This document shows, in pieces, positions 7,215 to 13,910 of a stretch of 23,341 nucleotides of DNA. The notes beneath the pieces were generated by a model. It saw only the letters and a program-made list of their open reading frames with translations. It searched no databases and was not told the origin of the DNA. Numbering within the stretch: position 1 is the stretch's first letter; every line of letters starts with the position of its first letter. The position numbers and the translations under genes were made by a program. This stretch comes from a virus, in IMG/VR virus record IMGVR_UViG_3300027749_000484, positions 1 to 23,341 of that record. One strand, 5' to 3'.

Positions 7215-7553
7215 ATGGCCGGCGAAACGATCGTCCTCGGCAAGAACGTGACGTACACCGGCGTGTCAAACGTCAGTGACGGGTCGATCACGACCACGTT
7301 CACGGAGATCGACAAAACCAAGGCCGGCGACACCGAGCGGACGATTCTCCGCGGGTGGGCCGAGCAGACGCTTGACCTGACCTGCATCGACGCGCCGGGC
7401 GTGTCTGTCGGCAGCGTGGTTGTCGTCAGTGCCACCGGGGCCAACGGTCACAACCTCTCTTCGGTCAAGTTCCTTGTCACGAGCGTCAGCCAGTCTGAGC
7501 CGCTCGACGACAAGGTGACGTTTTCCGTTTCCTGCACCCGCGGCGTCCAATAA
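7215..7553 (+). CDS. Tail-tube-like protein, paralogue 1
   Basis: 112 residues from ATG 7215 (GCGGAGG seven bases upstream). It appears to be a compact beta-rich protein: an N-terminal LGKNVTYTGVSNV, a central TERTILRGWAEQTLDLTCIDAPG, and a C-terminal KFLVTSVSQSEPLDDKVTFSVSC. The last segment is shared with the two following genes (V-x-x-VS-x-x-x-PLD-x-x-V-x-F-S), as is the E-x-x-x-L-x-C-(I/L)-DA strand. The position, just before the tail-assembly chaperones and the tape measure, is where phages encode the major tail (tube) protein, and ~110 residues is near the minimum for a tube fold. I infer a tube-fold protein; which of the three is the major subunit cannot be told from sequence. Confidence 0.65.
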   Translation: MAGETIVLGKNVTYTGVSNVSDGSITTTFTEIDKTKAGDTERTILRGWAEQTLDLTCIDAPGVSVGSVVVVSATGANGHNLSSVKFLVTSVSQSEPLDDKVTFSVSCTRGVQ

Positions 7554-7565
7554 GGAGCGATCGAC

Positions 7566-7886
7566 ATGGCAGTAGCTCTCGGTCGGGACGGCGGCACACC
7601 AACGGGCGGAAACGGCGCGACGGGCGTGCTCAACGTTACGTGGAACCAAGAGGTGACCGCGATCGACGTGTCGCATCGCGGCCTCGTCAACGCGAGCGGC
7701 ATTTCGTACAAGGCCGCCACCGGCGGATTCGTGACCCGCACCGCAGAGATCGAGTGTCTTGACGCGACGGCGGTGATGACCTCGCTGGCGTCGGCCGGCA
7801 GCGGCTACATCGTTACCAACGTGTCGGAAACACGGCCGCTCGACGGGCCGGTCACGTTTACCTTGACCGCGAAAAAGACCTCCTGA
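7566..7886 (+). CDS. Tail-tube-like protein, paralogue 2
   Basis: 106 residues from ATG 7566, twelve bases after the previous stop, with AAGGAG at 7552-7557. Paralogous to its neighbours: MAVALGRDGG at the start (compare MAISLGRE in paralogue 3), VTRTAEIECLDATAVM in the middle and YIVTNVSETRPLDGPVTFTLTAKK at the end. A glycine/threonine-rich insertion near the N-terminus (GTPTGGNGATG) and the central WNQEVTAIDVSHRG differ from paralogue 1. 'ID-VSHRG..NA.G..Y' is reminiscent of tail proteins in which this strand binds the next ring. Beta-rich with no Cys cluster or membrane segment. Probably a second tube or tube-initiation subunit. Confidence 0.65.
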   Translation: MAVALGRDGGTPTGGNGATGVLNVTWNQEVTAIDVSHRGLVNASGISYKAATGGFVTRTAEIECLDATAVMTSLASAGSGYIVTNVSETRPLDGPVTFTLTAKKTS

Positions 7887-7898
7887 TCGGAGGCAGCC

Positions 7899-8255
7899 GT
7901 GGCGATTTCTCTTGGTCGTGAAACGGTGGTGACGTGGGGCGGCGTGACCGTTCCAGGCGTCCGCGACGTGCAGGTCAGTGTGGCTGGCACCATCCGCGAG
8001 ATCACGCCGTTTGGCAGCCGGGCGACGATCTCGTACCAGACCGCGTACGCAGTGTCGATCACCATCGACACAATCGACGACGCTGCGGCCACAACCGCCA
8101 TCGCCGCGGCAGTCGCGGGCACGGAGATCGCCGTCGTGACCAACGGCTATTCGTTTACGGCGGTGGTCGTCAACGTGTCTGACGCTCAGCCGCTGGACGA
8201 TGTCCGCGTCTGGTCGATTCAAATGGCAAAGACCCAAGCAGGACTTCGCACATGA
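7899..8255 (+). CDS. Tail-tube-like protein, paralogue 3
   Basis: 118 residues from GTG 7899, with GGAGG at 7889-7893. MAISLGRETVVTWGGVTVPGVRDVQVSVAG opens the protein; ISYQTAYAVSITIDTIDDAAATTAI is the central strand region, and FTAVVVNVSDAQPLDDVRVWSIQMAKTQ the end, sharing the VS-x-x-x-PLDD motif with the two upstream genes. 'G..V.GV.DV.V' at the N-terminus is common in tail-tube proteins. It overlaps the chaperone gene by four bases (ATGA), coupling it to tail assembly. The three genes probably arose by tandem duplication and have diverged well beyond nucleotide recognition. Confidence 0.65.
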   Translation: MAISLGRETVVTWGGVTVPGVRDVQVSVAGTIREITPFGSRATISYQTAYAVSITIDTIDDAAATTAIAAAVAGTEIAVVTNGYSFTAVVVNVSDAQPLDDVRVWSIQMAKTQAGLRT

Positions 8256-8767
8256 GAGAGTTTCGGGACGATCAGGGCCGCCCGTGGCACGTGTCGCTAA
8301 CCGTGTCGTCGGCCGCCCGCGTCAAAGACTTGGTCCGCGTGGTGCTGCCGCCGAAGACGGCCGACGAGCCGGCTCCGACCGAGTCGGTGCCGTTTGATCT
8401 GATCGACGCCGGTGAGATCGCTCGCACCTTTCAGGTTCTGCGGTCGAACTTCTCGGCGCTTGGCGAGACGCTGGCTGCTCTGCTTGTTCCGCAGATCATT
8501 CAGAAGGGTCTGTCGAAAGAGGACTTCCTCGACGCTCTCCGCGGCGATTCGCTTGAGCAGGGAGGGCTAGCAGTCGAGGAGGAGCTTGTGTCTTTTTTCC
8601 CCCCGCGCCTCCGCGGCGTGCTGACGGCGCTGTCGGCTCGGATGACCGAGCTGGCGGAGACGGTCACGAAGCAAGCGGAGGCGGCGCTGCTGACACCTGG
8701 GCCGTCATCTGGGAGTGCTGCGGAATCACCGGCCTTGAGCCCGACAACCGAACCCTCCGAGAGTTGA
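8252..8767 (+). CDS. Tail assembly chaperone, G-type (zero-frame product)
   Basis: 171 residues from ATG 8252 (ATGA overlap with tube-like paralogue 3). It is helical and acidic: an N-terminal FRDDQGRPWHVSLTVSSAARVKD, a FDLIDAGEIARTFQVLRSN helix, then LSKEDFLDALRGDSLEQGGLAVEEELVSFFPPRLR and more helix to about residue 150, ending in a Ser/Pro-rich tail. The D-F-x-x-x-L-x-G-D and E-E-L-V-x-F-F-P segments and the position between tube genes and tape measure fit the G half of G/GT chaperones of siphophages. The FFP codons form a strong -1 slippery sequence (8593-8605), and an open -1 frame encodes the T half. The Ser/Pro-rich end of this product overlaps T in another frame and may be little more than its shadow. 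Confidence 0.75.
   Translation: MREFRDDQGRPWHVSLTVSSAARVKDLVRVVLPPKTADEPAPTESVPFDLIDAGEIARTFQVLRSNFSALGETLAALLVPQIIQKGLSKEDFLDALRGDSLEQGGLAVEEELVSFFPPRLRGVLTALSARMTELAETVTKQAEAALLTPGPSSGSAAESPALSPTTEPSES
8593..8605 (+). other. Candidate programmed -1 frameshift site, two tandem slippery heptamers
   Basis: In the G frame the codons read TCT TTT TTC CCC CCG. This gives T-TTT-TTC (8593-8599), a canonical X-XXY-YYZ heptamer, and C-CCC-CCG (8599-8605), a second one sharing its first base with the last base of the first. A short hairpin follows directly: CCGCG (8603-8607), loop CCTC, CGCGG (8612-8616). The -1 frame has no stop from 8557 to 8970. A sequencing error in the T6C6 run is the main alternative. 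Confidence 0.6.
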
Positions 8768-8970
8768 TGGCGGCGAGGGACGCTCGCCTCGAGTCCGATT
8801 GGTGGCACACGGCGCATCAAATGGCTCTGTTCGCAAATGCCAACCGCGGGCAGGGCAAGCCGGCGATCGACGCCGCAAAGCTGAATCCGTTCACGAAGTC
8901 GAAGCCGGTGCCGGCACGGCAGGCGACGCAGGCTGATCTCGAAGAATTGTTCGGCCCCGCAGGAGGGTGA
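8599..8970 (+). CDS. Tail chaperone T domain, probably made as a -1 frameshift fusion
   Basis: The -1 frame is open from 8557 to the TGA at 8968-8970. From about 8698 it encodes a convincing protein: TWAVIWECCGITGLEPDN, then TLRELMAARDARLESDWWHTAHQMALFANANRG, and a tail ending in LEELFGPAGG. It has no good start codon before this conserved block; the first is TTG 8764 or ATG 8767, which would cut off the W..IW and GLEP part. Expression as a fusion to the upstream G reading frame is therefore the simplest reading. If slippage occurs at 8593-8599, the GT product is 116 + 123 = 239 residues, with a Gly/Ala/Arg-rich linker. G-GT pairs guide tape-measure folding and tube assembly. A separate short T product from 8764 remains possible. 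Confidence 0.65.
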   Translation, partial: PPAPPRRADGAVGSDDRAGGDGHEASGGGAADTWAVIWECCGITGLEPDNRTLRELMAARDARLESDWWHTAHQMALFANANRGQGKPAIDAAKLNPFTKSKPVPARQATQADLEELFGPAGG

Positions 8971-8973
8971 TCG

Positions 8974-10476
8974 ATGTCAGCATCAGCAGTCCGCGGCGGT
9001 CAGGTCTATGTTGAGATCGGGGCTAATCCGTCGAAATTTCTCTCGGCGCTGACGACGATCAACACCAAGATCGCCGATGTCGGCATGACGCTTGAGTATG
9101 CGGGCATGGGCATGGCAGCGATCGGTGCGGCGATCGCCGGTCCGATCATGGCTATCGGCGGGGCCTTCGTTGAGAAGACCGTCGAGATGCAGAACATGCA
9201 GCGGGCGCTGAAGGACATCGGCAACGCTGTCGGCGAGGCGGTCGCGCCAGCATTCGTCGGCATTGCCAATGTCGTCGCCGGGGCGGCGAAGGCGATCGCC
9301 AAGTTCATCCGTGACAACCAGCAGCTCGTCCGCCTGGCGGTCGCGGTCGGCGGCTACTTCACGCTTTGGGGAATGGCAACGTACGCGCTTGGCTTTGCCA
9401 TGACGACGCTTTCTCGAACGATCACGGCGTCCATCGGGCCGATCAGCGCGTTCCTGACGATCGTCAAGAGTGCGGCGGTCGCCGTCGGCGTGTTTGCGAC
9501 GAGCGGGCCGGTGCTGGCGGCCGTGGCGGTGCTCGGCGGGTTGGCTGCCGGGGCGGCGATTGCCGGCGTCGACTTTCGCAAGCTCGCCGGCGTGATCGGC
9601 GGTGCGTTTGCCAATCCGATTGGCAATCTTACGGCCGTCTTCGGTGATCTCCTCGGGACGGTCAATCTCACCGTCGAAGGCATTTACCGGGCGATCGCGG
9701 CAGGCGACCTGGCTGGGGCCGTGGATGTGCTGATGGCCGGCTGGCTGGCCGCCTGGGCTCGTGGCACGCAAGCGGTAATGGGTGTCATGGACCCGTTCAC
9801 AGAGACGGCCCAAAACGCAATGTCCGATCTCGGCGTTGGTCTGGCTGCCATGTGGGATCAGATGTGGACGGACATGGCGACGAGCGAATGGGGCGGATAC
9901 ATCCTCGGCGCAATGGACAACGTTTTAAACGGGATCATGTCCTACTGGGACAATCTCATCGGCTATCTCGAAAAGGGGTGGACGGAGATGTGGCGTCGTA
10001 TGGGCAGGATCACCGACGAGGCCGCGGCAAAGGAAGTGGCTCGCATCGATGCCGTCAACTCTGGCAACGCCGACCAGCGTGGCCGCGACAGGCCGGGATT
10101 TGCCGGTCGCACCGGGCTGACCGACCAGCAGAAAGCCAAGATGCAGCAGGAGTCTGCCGACCGGCAAGCAGCGATGTCCGCGGAAGGCGACCGGATGCGG
10201 AAAGACCGCGCCGATCGGACGGCGGCAAACGTCGGGATGCGTGCCCAGGCCGTCGCCGACGCAAACCGGAATCTTCAGGCACAAGTCAATCGGTTTCCGG
10301 TGCCGCAGGTTCCCATGCAGGCCGGGGCGCTGAAGACCGAGACGGCCGGAACGTTCTCGGCCTTTGGACTCGGACAGCTCGGCACGGGCAACATCGACAA
10401 GCAGCAGCTTGAGGAGCTGAAGAGAATCCGCGAAGAATTGCAGCGGCAGGCTTTGGCCGGCGGGATCGGACCGTGA
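8974..10476 (+). CDS. Tail tape measure protein
   Basis: 500 residues from ATG 8974, preceded by a strong AGGAGGG at 8961-8967. The N-terminus (GGQVYVEIGANPSKFLSALTTINTKIADVG) is typical of tape measures. Hydrophobic Gly/Ala-rich helices follow at about residues 38-65, 120-150 and 165-200, then Trp-rich helices (MWDQMWTDM, YWDNLIGYLEKGWTEMWRRM). Next comes a long charged coiled-coil-like segment (residues ~345-430, including QQKAKMQQESADRQAAM), and a C-terminal GTFSAFGLGQLG followed by a terminal helix (QQLEELKRIREELQRQ). It sits directly after the G/GT chaperones, the invariant siphophage order. By the known ~1.5 angstrom per residue rule the tail would be about 75 nm, short for a siphovirus. 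Confidence 0.88.
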   Translation: MSASAVRGGQVYVEIGANPSKFLSALTTINTKIADVGMTLEYAGMGMAAIGAAIAGPIMAIGGAFVEKTVEMQNMQRALKDIGNAVGEAVAPAFVGIANVVAGAAKAIAKFIRDNQQLVRLAVAVGGYFTLWGMATYALGFAMTTLSRTITASIGPISAFLTIVKSAAVAVGVFATSGPVLAAVAVLGGLAAGAAIAGVDFRKLAGVIGGAFANPIGNLTAVFGDLLGTVNLTVEGIYRAIAAGDLAGAVDVLMAGWLAAWARGTQAVMGVMDPFTETAQNAMSDLGVGLAAMWDQMWTDMATSEWGGYILGAMDNVLNGIMSYWDNLIGYLEKGWTEMWRRMGRITDEAAAKEVARIDAVNSGNADQRGRDRPGFAGRTGLTDQQKAKMQQESADRQAAMSAEGDRMRKDRADRTAANVGMRAQAVADANRNLQAQVNRFPVPQVPMQAGALKTETAGTFSAFGLGQLGTGNIDKQQLEELKRIREELQRQALAGGIGP

Positions 10477-10486
10477 GGAGAACACC

Positions 10487-11416
10487 GTGGCACTGACATG
10501 GGTTGAGGATTCTACGAGCCGGTCCGCGACGATCTTTCGGCTCGGCCGAAAAGATCCTTCTACCCGTTCGCGCGTTTGGAACGTCATCGGCACGAGCAAC
10601 GAAGACGTTCTGCACGCCGACGTGAACAGCAAGATCAGCGACTTCTACCAATACTGGAGCTACCCAGGCCAGCCGCTGGTACGGCTGCGAGCCGAACAGT
10701 ACAGCGTGACCTACCAGGGAGACGACGCCTGGCTTGTGACGGTGAACTACGAGAAGCTCGGGGCCGACGACGCGACGCAGACGGGACCGTTGAAGCGAGC
10801 GCGGTCGTTTGACACGACCGGCGGGACGCAGACGGTGACGCAGTGCCGTTTTGACCCGGTAGCGGCATCGATTGGCGAGAGAATCTATGACTCAACCGGA
10901 GCGTTGGACGGGGCCAACCGGCCGACGATGAAAGGGGCCATCAACGTTGATGACCGCGGCGTTAATGGAGTGGACATCGTCGTCCCACAGCTTACGTGGA
11001 CGGAAGGCTACGACGTGCCGACTCGGTTCGTCACCGATGCCTACGTTCGCGCCGTGCATCTGCTGACAGGGTCTGTGAACGCCGCTCCGTTTCGTGGGTT
11101 CGCTCGAGGGGAAGTGTTGTTTGCTGGCATGACTGGATCGCAGGAATGGGATCTCCAACGTGGCGACGGACCGTGGTCGCTGACATTCCGTTTCGTTGGG
11201 TCACCAAATCGTGGTCCAGACCTCGGCGGGCTGCCGGCCGAGCCGATCGGCAACATCACGGTCTACAACAAGTTCGGCCACGATTACCTTTGGATTCGGT
11301 ATGCGTCGGTCGATGACCAGAACAACAATTTGATACTCCGCCAGCCGCTCCAGGTCTACGTCAACAAGGTCTACCCGGACGGTGATTTTTCGAAGATCGG
11401 TATTGGTGTGGCATGA
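10487..11416 (+). CDS. Distal tail/baseplate-type protein
   Basis: 309 residues from GTG 10487, with GAGGAGA at 10475-10481. It opens with MALTWVEDSTSRSATIFRLGRKD and contains a strand-rich N-terminal half (YWSYPGQPLVRLRAEQYSVTYQGDDAWLVTVNYEKLG). The C-terminal half has FRGFARGEVLFAGMTGSQEWDLQRGDGPWSLTFRFVGSPN, then GHDYLWIRYA. The 'F.G...GEVLF.G.......W...F.F..SPN' segment resembles tail proteins that lie between the tape measure and fibre genes. No lysozyme, peptidase or hydrolase motif is visible, so a structural distal-tail or hub role is the best reading. It overlaps the next gene by four bases (ATGA). Confidence 0.65.
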   Translation: MALTWVEDSTSRSATIFRLGRKDPSTRSRVWNVIGTSNEDVLHADVNSKISDFYQYWSYPGQPLVRLRAEQYSVTYQGDDAWLVTVNYEKLGADDATQTGPLKRARSFDTTGGTQTVTQCRFDPVAASIGERIYDSTGALDGANRPTMKGAINVDDRGVNGVDIVVPQLTWTEGYDVPTRFVTDAYVRAVHLLTGSVNAAPFRGFARGEVLFAGMTGSQEWDLQRGDGPWSLTFRFVGSPNRGPDLGGLPAEPIGNITVYNKFGHDYLWIRYASVDDQNNNLILRQPLQVYVNKVYPDGDFSKIGIGVA

Positions 11417-12183
11417 ATGGCCGCGTGACACCGGGACCGATCAAGGGGCAACTCTCAGCGGCCGCGTTGAACCGCGCTCAGGAAGCCGCGGACATCGTCC
11501 TAGGTCAACGCGGCAACGGCATGGCGGACGGCCCGTCTGCCGGCCCGATGCCATACACCGGCATCCTGGCAAAGAATAACACCACCGGCACGGTTCGCCG
11601 CTGGGGCGTGATGAGCGTCGCCGGCGTCGTATTCACGCCGAGCGGAGCGACCGGCAACGCGACGCAGCAGTTCCAGGATCAGCCGGTCTTGAGCGGCGGC
11701 TTGCCGACTGGCGGATCGTCGTTCGTGGTGGCTGTCGAGCCGATCGCGGCCGGGAAGATCGGGCGGGTGGCTGTGGCCGGGGTTGTGCAGGCCAAGATCA
11801 ACGTCGTCAGCGAGTCTGACACGTTCGCCACCGCGAAGGACGGCGACCTCACGCAGCTCACCTCGGCGGCCAGCGGCGACGCCCAGATCCTCTGGAAGGA
11901 AAGCGGAACCGGGGCGGGCAAGTGGGCCATTGTTCGGTTCGGCGGTTCGGGCGGGGCGTCGATCCGGCTCGGTAAGGTGACGGGCACCTGGAGCAAGGGC
12001 TCGACGGCCACGGTGACGCAGTGGAAGGGCGACGGGTCGTATCAGGTCACCGGGCCGAGCGGGCCGCTGAAGTTCACGGCGATTAACCGGGCGCAGACCG
12101 TTACGGGGCCGACGGGCGGATTCTGGGTCGGATGCGAGAGTATCGACGGGACATGGCACCTCGAATGGGCGGAGTGTACGTGA
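11413..12183 (+). CDS. Unknown virion-type protein downstream of tail module
   Basis: 256 residues from ATG 11413 (ATGA overlap). The first ~45 residues are polar (LSAAALNRAQEAADIVLGQRGNGM, a short helix), then YTGILAKNNTTGTVRRWGVMSVAGVVFTP begins a beta-rich region with VVAVEPIAAGKIGRVAVAGVVQAKINVV near 100-130 and a final GGFWVGCESIDGTWHLEWAECT. 'N.TG..V.RW.V..V.G....P' and 'F.VA.EPI..G.IGR..V.GV..A.I.V' look like a repeated all-beta scaffold. I recognise this arrangement in tail-distal proteins of some environmental phages but cannot name a family. It has no catalytic motif. Its stop overlaps the start of the next gene (TGATG). Confidence 0.65.
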   Translation: MNGRVTPGPIKGQLSAAALNRAQEAADIVLGQRGNGMADGPSAGPMPYTGILAKNNTTGTVRRWGVMSVAGVVFTPSGATGNATQQFQDQPVLSGGLPTGGSSFVVAVEPIAAGKIGRVAVAGVVQAKINVVSESDTFATAKDGDLTQLTSAASGDAQILWKESGTGAGKWAIVRFGGSGGASIRLGKVTGTWSKGSTATVTQWKGDGSYQVTGPSGPLKFTAINRAQTVTGPTGGFWVGCESIDGTWHLEWAECT

Positions 12184-13259
12184 TGCTGCTTGGGGGCTCA
12201 TCGCCGTGTCAGCAGTGCGGATGCGTGTCATGCCAGACCTGCACCCGCACCTGCACCAATCCGCACACCGGCGCAGCGTTTGCCAAAGTGTTCACGTACT
12301 GGTTTTCAGGCGTCGAGGCGGGGAATCTAACCGACGGATTTTTGACCGCAAGCGGCGACAACGACACTTCTGATCCGCCCGACGGCATGGACGGCAGCGG
12401 CCCGTGGATGCAGCAAATAAGCGGCGGGTTCTCCGACGGCGGCAGTTACGGCGGCGGGACTCGGTTTCCATGCGCTTATCGGTTCTCGTTCTGGCGCAGC
12501 GTTCGCGGGCTCGGTATCGGTTCCTCAAGTACGTCCACGGCTCTAACAGAAAATGTTATCGAGCTGACCGTCACTGCGGGGGCGATTGTGTATCCCGATG
12601 GAACCGTTATCACGCCGGCCAGCGGTACGGTTGCGCTGGCAACTGTCCCTCTTGTGTCGGGCGGTGCCGATGCGGTCGATCCGCACACCGGCGAAGGATC
12701 GGTGTCGTTTGCTTTGCAGTGCCAGAACGTCGAGACGACGTTCAGTATTCAGGCACGAATCCGGTGGAACGTCCAAAAGCGGCAGCACACACTGTATGGC
12801 ATCGTGCGGGAGTGCTATGAGGAAGGGACGCCGTGTGCGACGTTTTGTAGCGGAGGCCCGCCGCCAAATACCATCTATCTTGAGATCAAAAACGTCTCGC
12901 TTTCTGGTGGCGCGACTGTGGCTGGACTGGCCGGAACGTATGTAATGACTCGCGTTCCAAACTACTGCGATTTATGGGAGCACATCGGTGCGCTGAACTG
13001 CACTCTTGGATTTTTCTCGGGATACCAGGAGACACTCTACGCTTCATCCTTGACCGTTACCTCTGTGCAGCAATCGCTGCGAAGAGTGTTTACCGTCTCT
13101 GGTGTGCCTGAGTGTGCGTTGCTACAACTGTACTGGTTTAATGCGACTCCTGTTCCTATCTGCGGAACGGGACTAATCAAGAGCGGCACGGGAGGGACGA
13201 TCTTGGTCGCAAACGGTGCAGCCACTACGGGCACGTTTGATTGGGAGATCAGCGCATGA
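12183..13259 (+). CDS. Cys-rich unknown virion-type protein
   Basis: 358 residues from ATG 12183, with GGAG at 12171-12174. An earlier in-frame ATG at 12132 has no better ribosome site and would overlap the previous gene by 52 bases. The N-terminus carries a Cys cluster at residues 9, 12, 14, 17, 20 and 24 (C-x2-C-x-C-x2-C-x2-C-x3-C), then a beta-rich body with scattered Cys (ECYEEGTPCATFC, NYCDLWEHIGALNC, PECALLQLYWF) and a C-terminal TTGTFDWEISA. The spacing suits zinc or disulfide stabilisation rather than catalysis. Bases ~12780-13200 are A/T-richer than the neighbours. It is a long, specific protein in the tail-distal region, so a spike, fibre or adhesin role is plausible but unproven. 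Confidence 0.7.
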   Translation: MLLGGSSPCQQCGCVSCQTCTRTCTNPHTGAAFAKVFTYWFSGVEAGNLTDGFLTASGDNDTSDPPDGMDGSGPWMQQISGGFSDGGSYGGGTRFPCAYRFSFWRSVRGLGIGSSSTSTALTENVIELTVTAGAIVYPDGTVITPASGTVALATVPLVSGGADAVDPHTGEGSVSFALQCQNVETTFSIQARIRWNVQKRQHTLYGIVRECYEEGTPCATFCSGGPPPNTIYLEIKNVSLSGGATVAGLAGTYVMTRVPNYCDLWEHIGALNCTLGFFSGYQETLYASSLTVTSVQQSLRRVFTVSGVPECALLQLYWFNATPVPICGTGLIKSGTGGTILVANGAATTGTFDWEISA

Positions 13260-13612
13260 ACTGCGACCTCTCCGCCCCCGACGCGACCTGCCCCCGTTGC
13301 GGCTTCGTGTCGAAGGTCCGCAACGCCATCCGCCAATGCCGCAAGCCGCTGCCGACGTTGTGCGGCCCCGCCTGCCAACTCAAACGCTCGCTGGCATGGT
13401 GGGGAATCCGCGACGACGGGAAGTGCGGCTGCACGGAGTACGCCGCACAGATGGACGCCTGGGGCGCAGAAGAATGCTTCCGCCGGATCGAGGAGATCGT
13501 CGAGCATCTTCGGGAAGCCGCGGCAACAAAGGGGCTGCCGTTCATCGCTACCGCGGCTCGGATGATGGTGGCACGGGCGATCGAGGCCGCAATGGCGGAA
13601 GCCGCACGATGA
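13256..13612 (+). CDS. Small Cys-rich, zinc-binding-type protein
   Basis: 118 residues from ATG 13256 (ATGA overlap with the Cys-rich gene). Two Cys sets are visible in the N-terminal half: CPRC at 12-15, Cys 28, C-x3-C at 36-40, then CGC at 57-59 and Cys 74. After that the protein is a helix (CFRRIEEIVEHLREAAATKGLPFIATAARMMVARAIEAA). The TCPRCGF knuckle argues for zinc binding. The pattern 'K-C-G-C-x5-Q-M-D-x-W-G-x-E-x-C-x-R-R-I-E-E-I-V-E-H-L' recurs, from memory, in small Cys-rich proteins of planctomycete genomes and phages with no known function. Its location between virion proteins and the HExxH gene gives no further clue. Confidence 0.7.
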   Translation: MNCDLSAPDATCPRCGFVSKVRNAIRQCRKPLPTLCGPACQLKRSLAWWGIRDDGKCGCTEYAAQMDAWGAEECFRRIEEIVEHLREAAATKGLPFIATAARMMVARAIEAAMAEAAR

Positions 13613-13628
13613 CCGCGGAGGGCGACGC

Positions 13629-13910
13629 ATGGCACGCCGATCAGCCACGGTCCACATCGGCCAGAAGAAGTGGAAAATCCGCGTCTGCGCGGTGCCGACT
13701 GACCGGCTCGGCGACTGCAACGACGAGACGGGCACGATCCGCGTGTCCAACAAGCTCGTCGGCGTCGACTTCGTGGAAGTTCTGCTGCACGAGTTGATCC
13801 ACGCCAGGTGGTGGTGCCTGGACGAGGGCGAGGTGACGGAGTTTGCCGAGGAAGCCGCGGCCGTGCTCGAGGCGTTCGGTGTCACCCGTGGGGAGGACGA
13901 CGATGGCTAA
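13629..13910 (+). CDS. Small HExxH metallopeptidase-like protein
   Basis: 93 residues from ATG 13629, with GGAGGG at 13617-13622. The core is VEVLLHELIHARWWCLDEGEVTEFAEEAAAVLEAF: HELIH at 54-58 is a zincin HExxH motif in a predicted helix, followed by EGE near 66-68 and E74/E75, which could supply the third zinc ligand. The N-terminal 50 residues are a short beta region (TVHIGQKKWKIRVCAV, TIRVSNKLVGVDFVEVL). This resembles minimal zincins of the SprT/ImmA-like or DUF955-like type, found in phages as repressor-cleaving or unknown proteins. At 93 residues it is near the lower limit for an active peptidase. Activity is inferred only from the motif. Confidence 0.75.
   Translation: MARRSATVHIGQKKWKIRVCAVPTDRLGDCNDETGTIRVSNKLVGVDFVEVLLHELIHARWWCLDEGEVTEFAEEAAAVLEAFGVTRGEDDDG

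Noticed and set aside
8764-8970. Independent 68-residue gene for the chaperone T part
   Set aside because: Would start at TTG or ATG after the conserved W..IW and GLEP part, removing conserved residues; frameshift expression fits better, though a short product is not excluded.
8983-9813. 276-residue minus-strand frame in the tape measure
   Set aside because: Composition dominated by R, D, H and G, typical of an antisense shadow of an Ala/Gly-rich gene.
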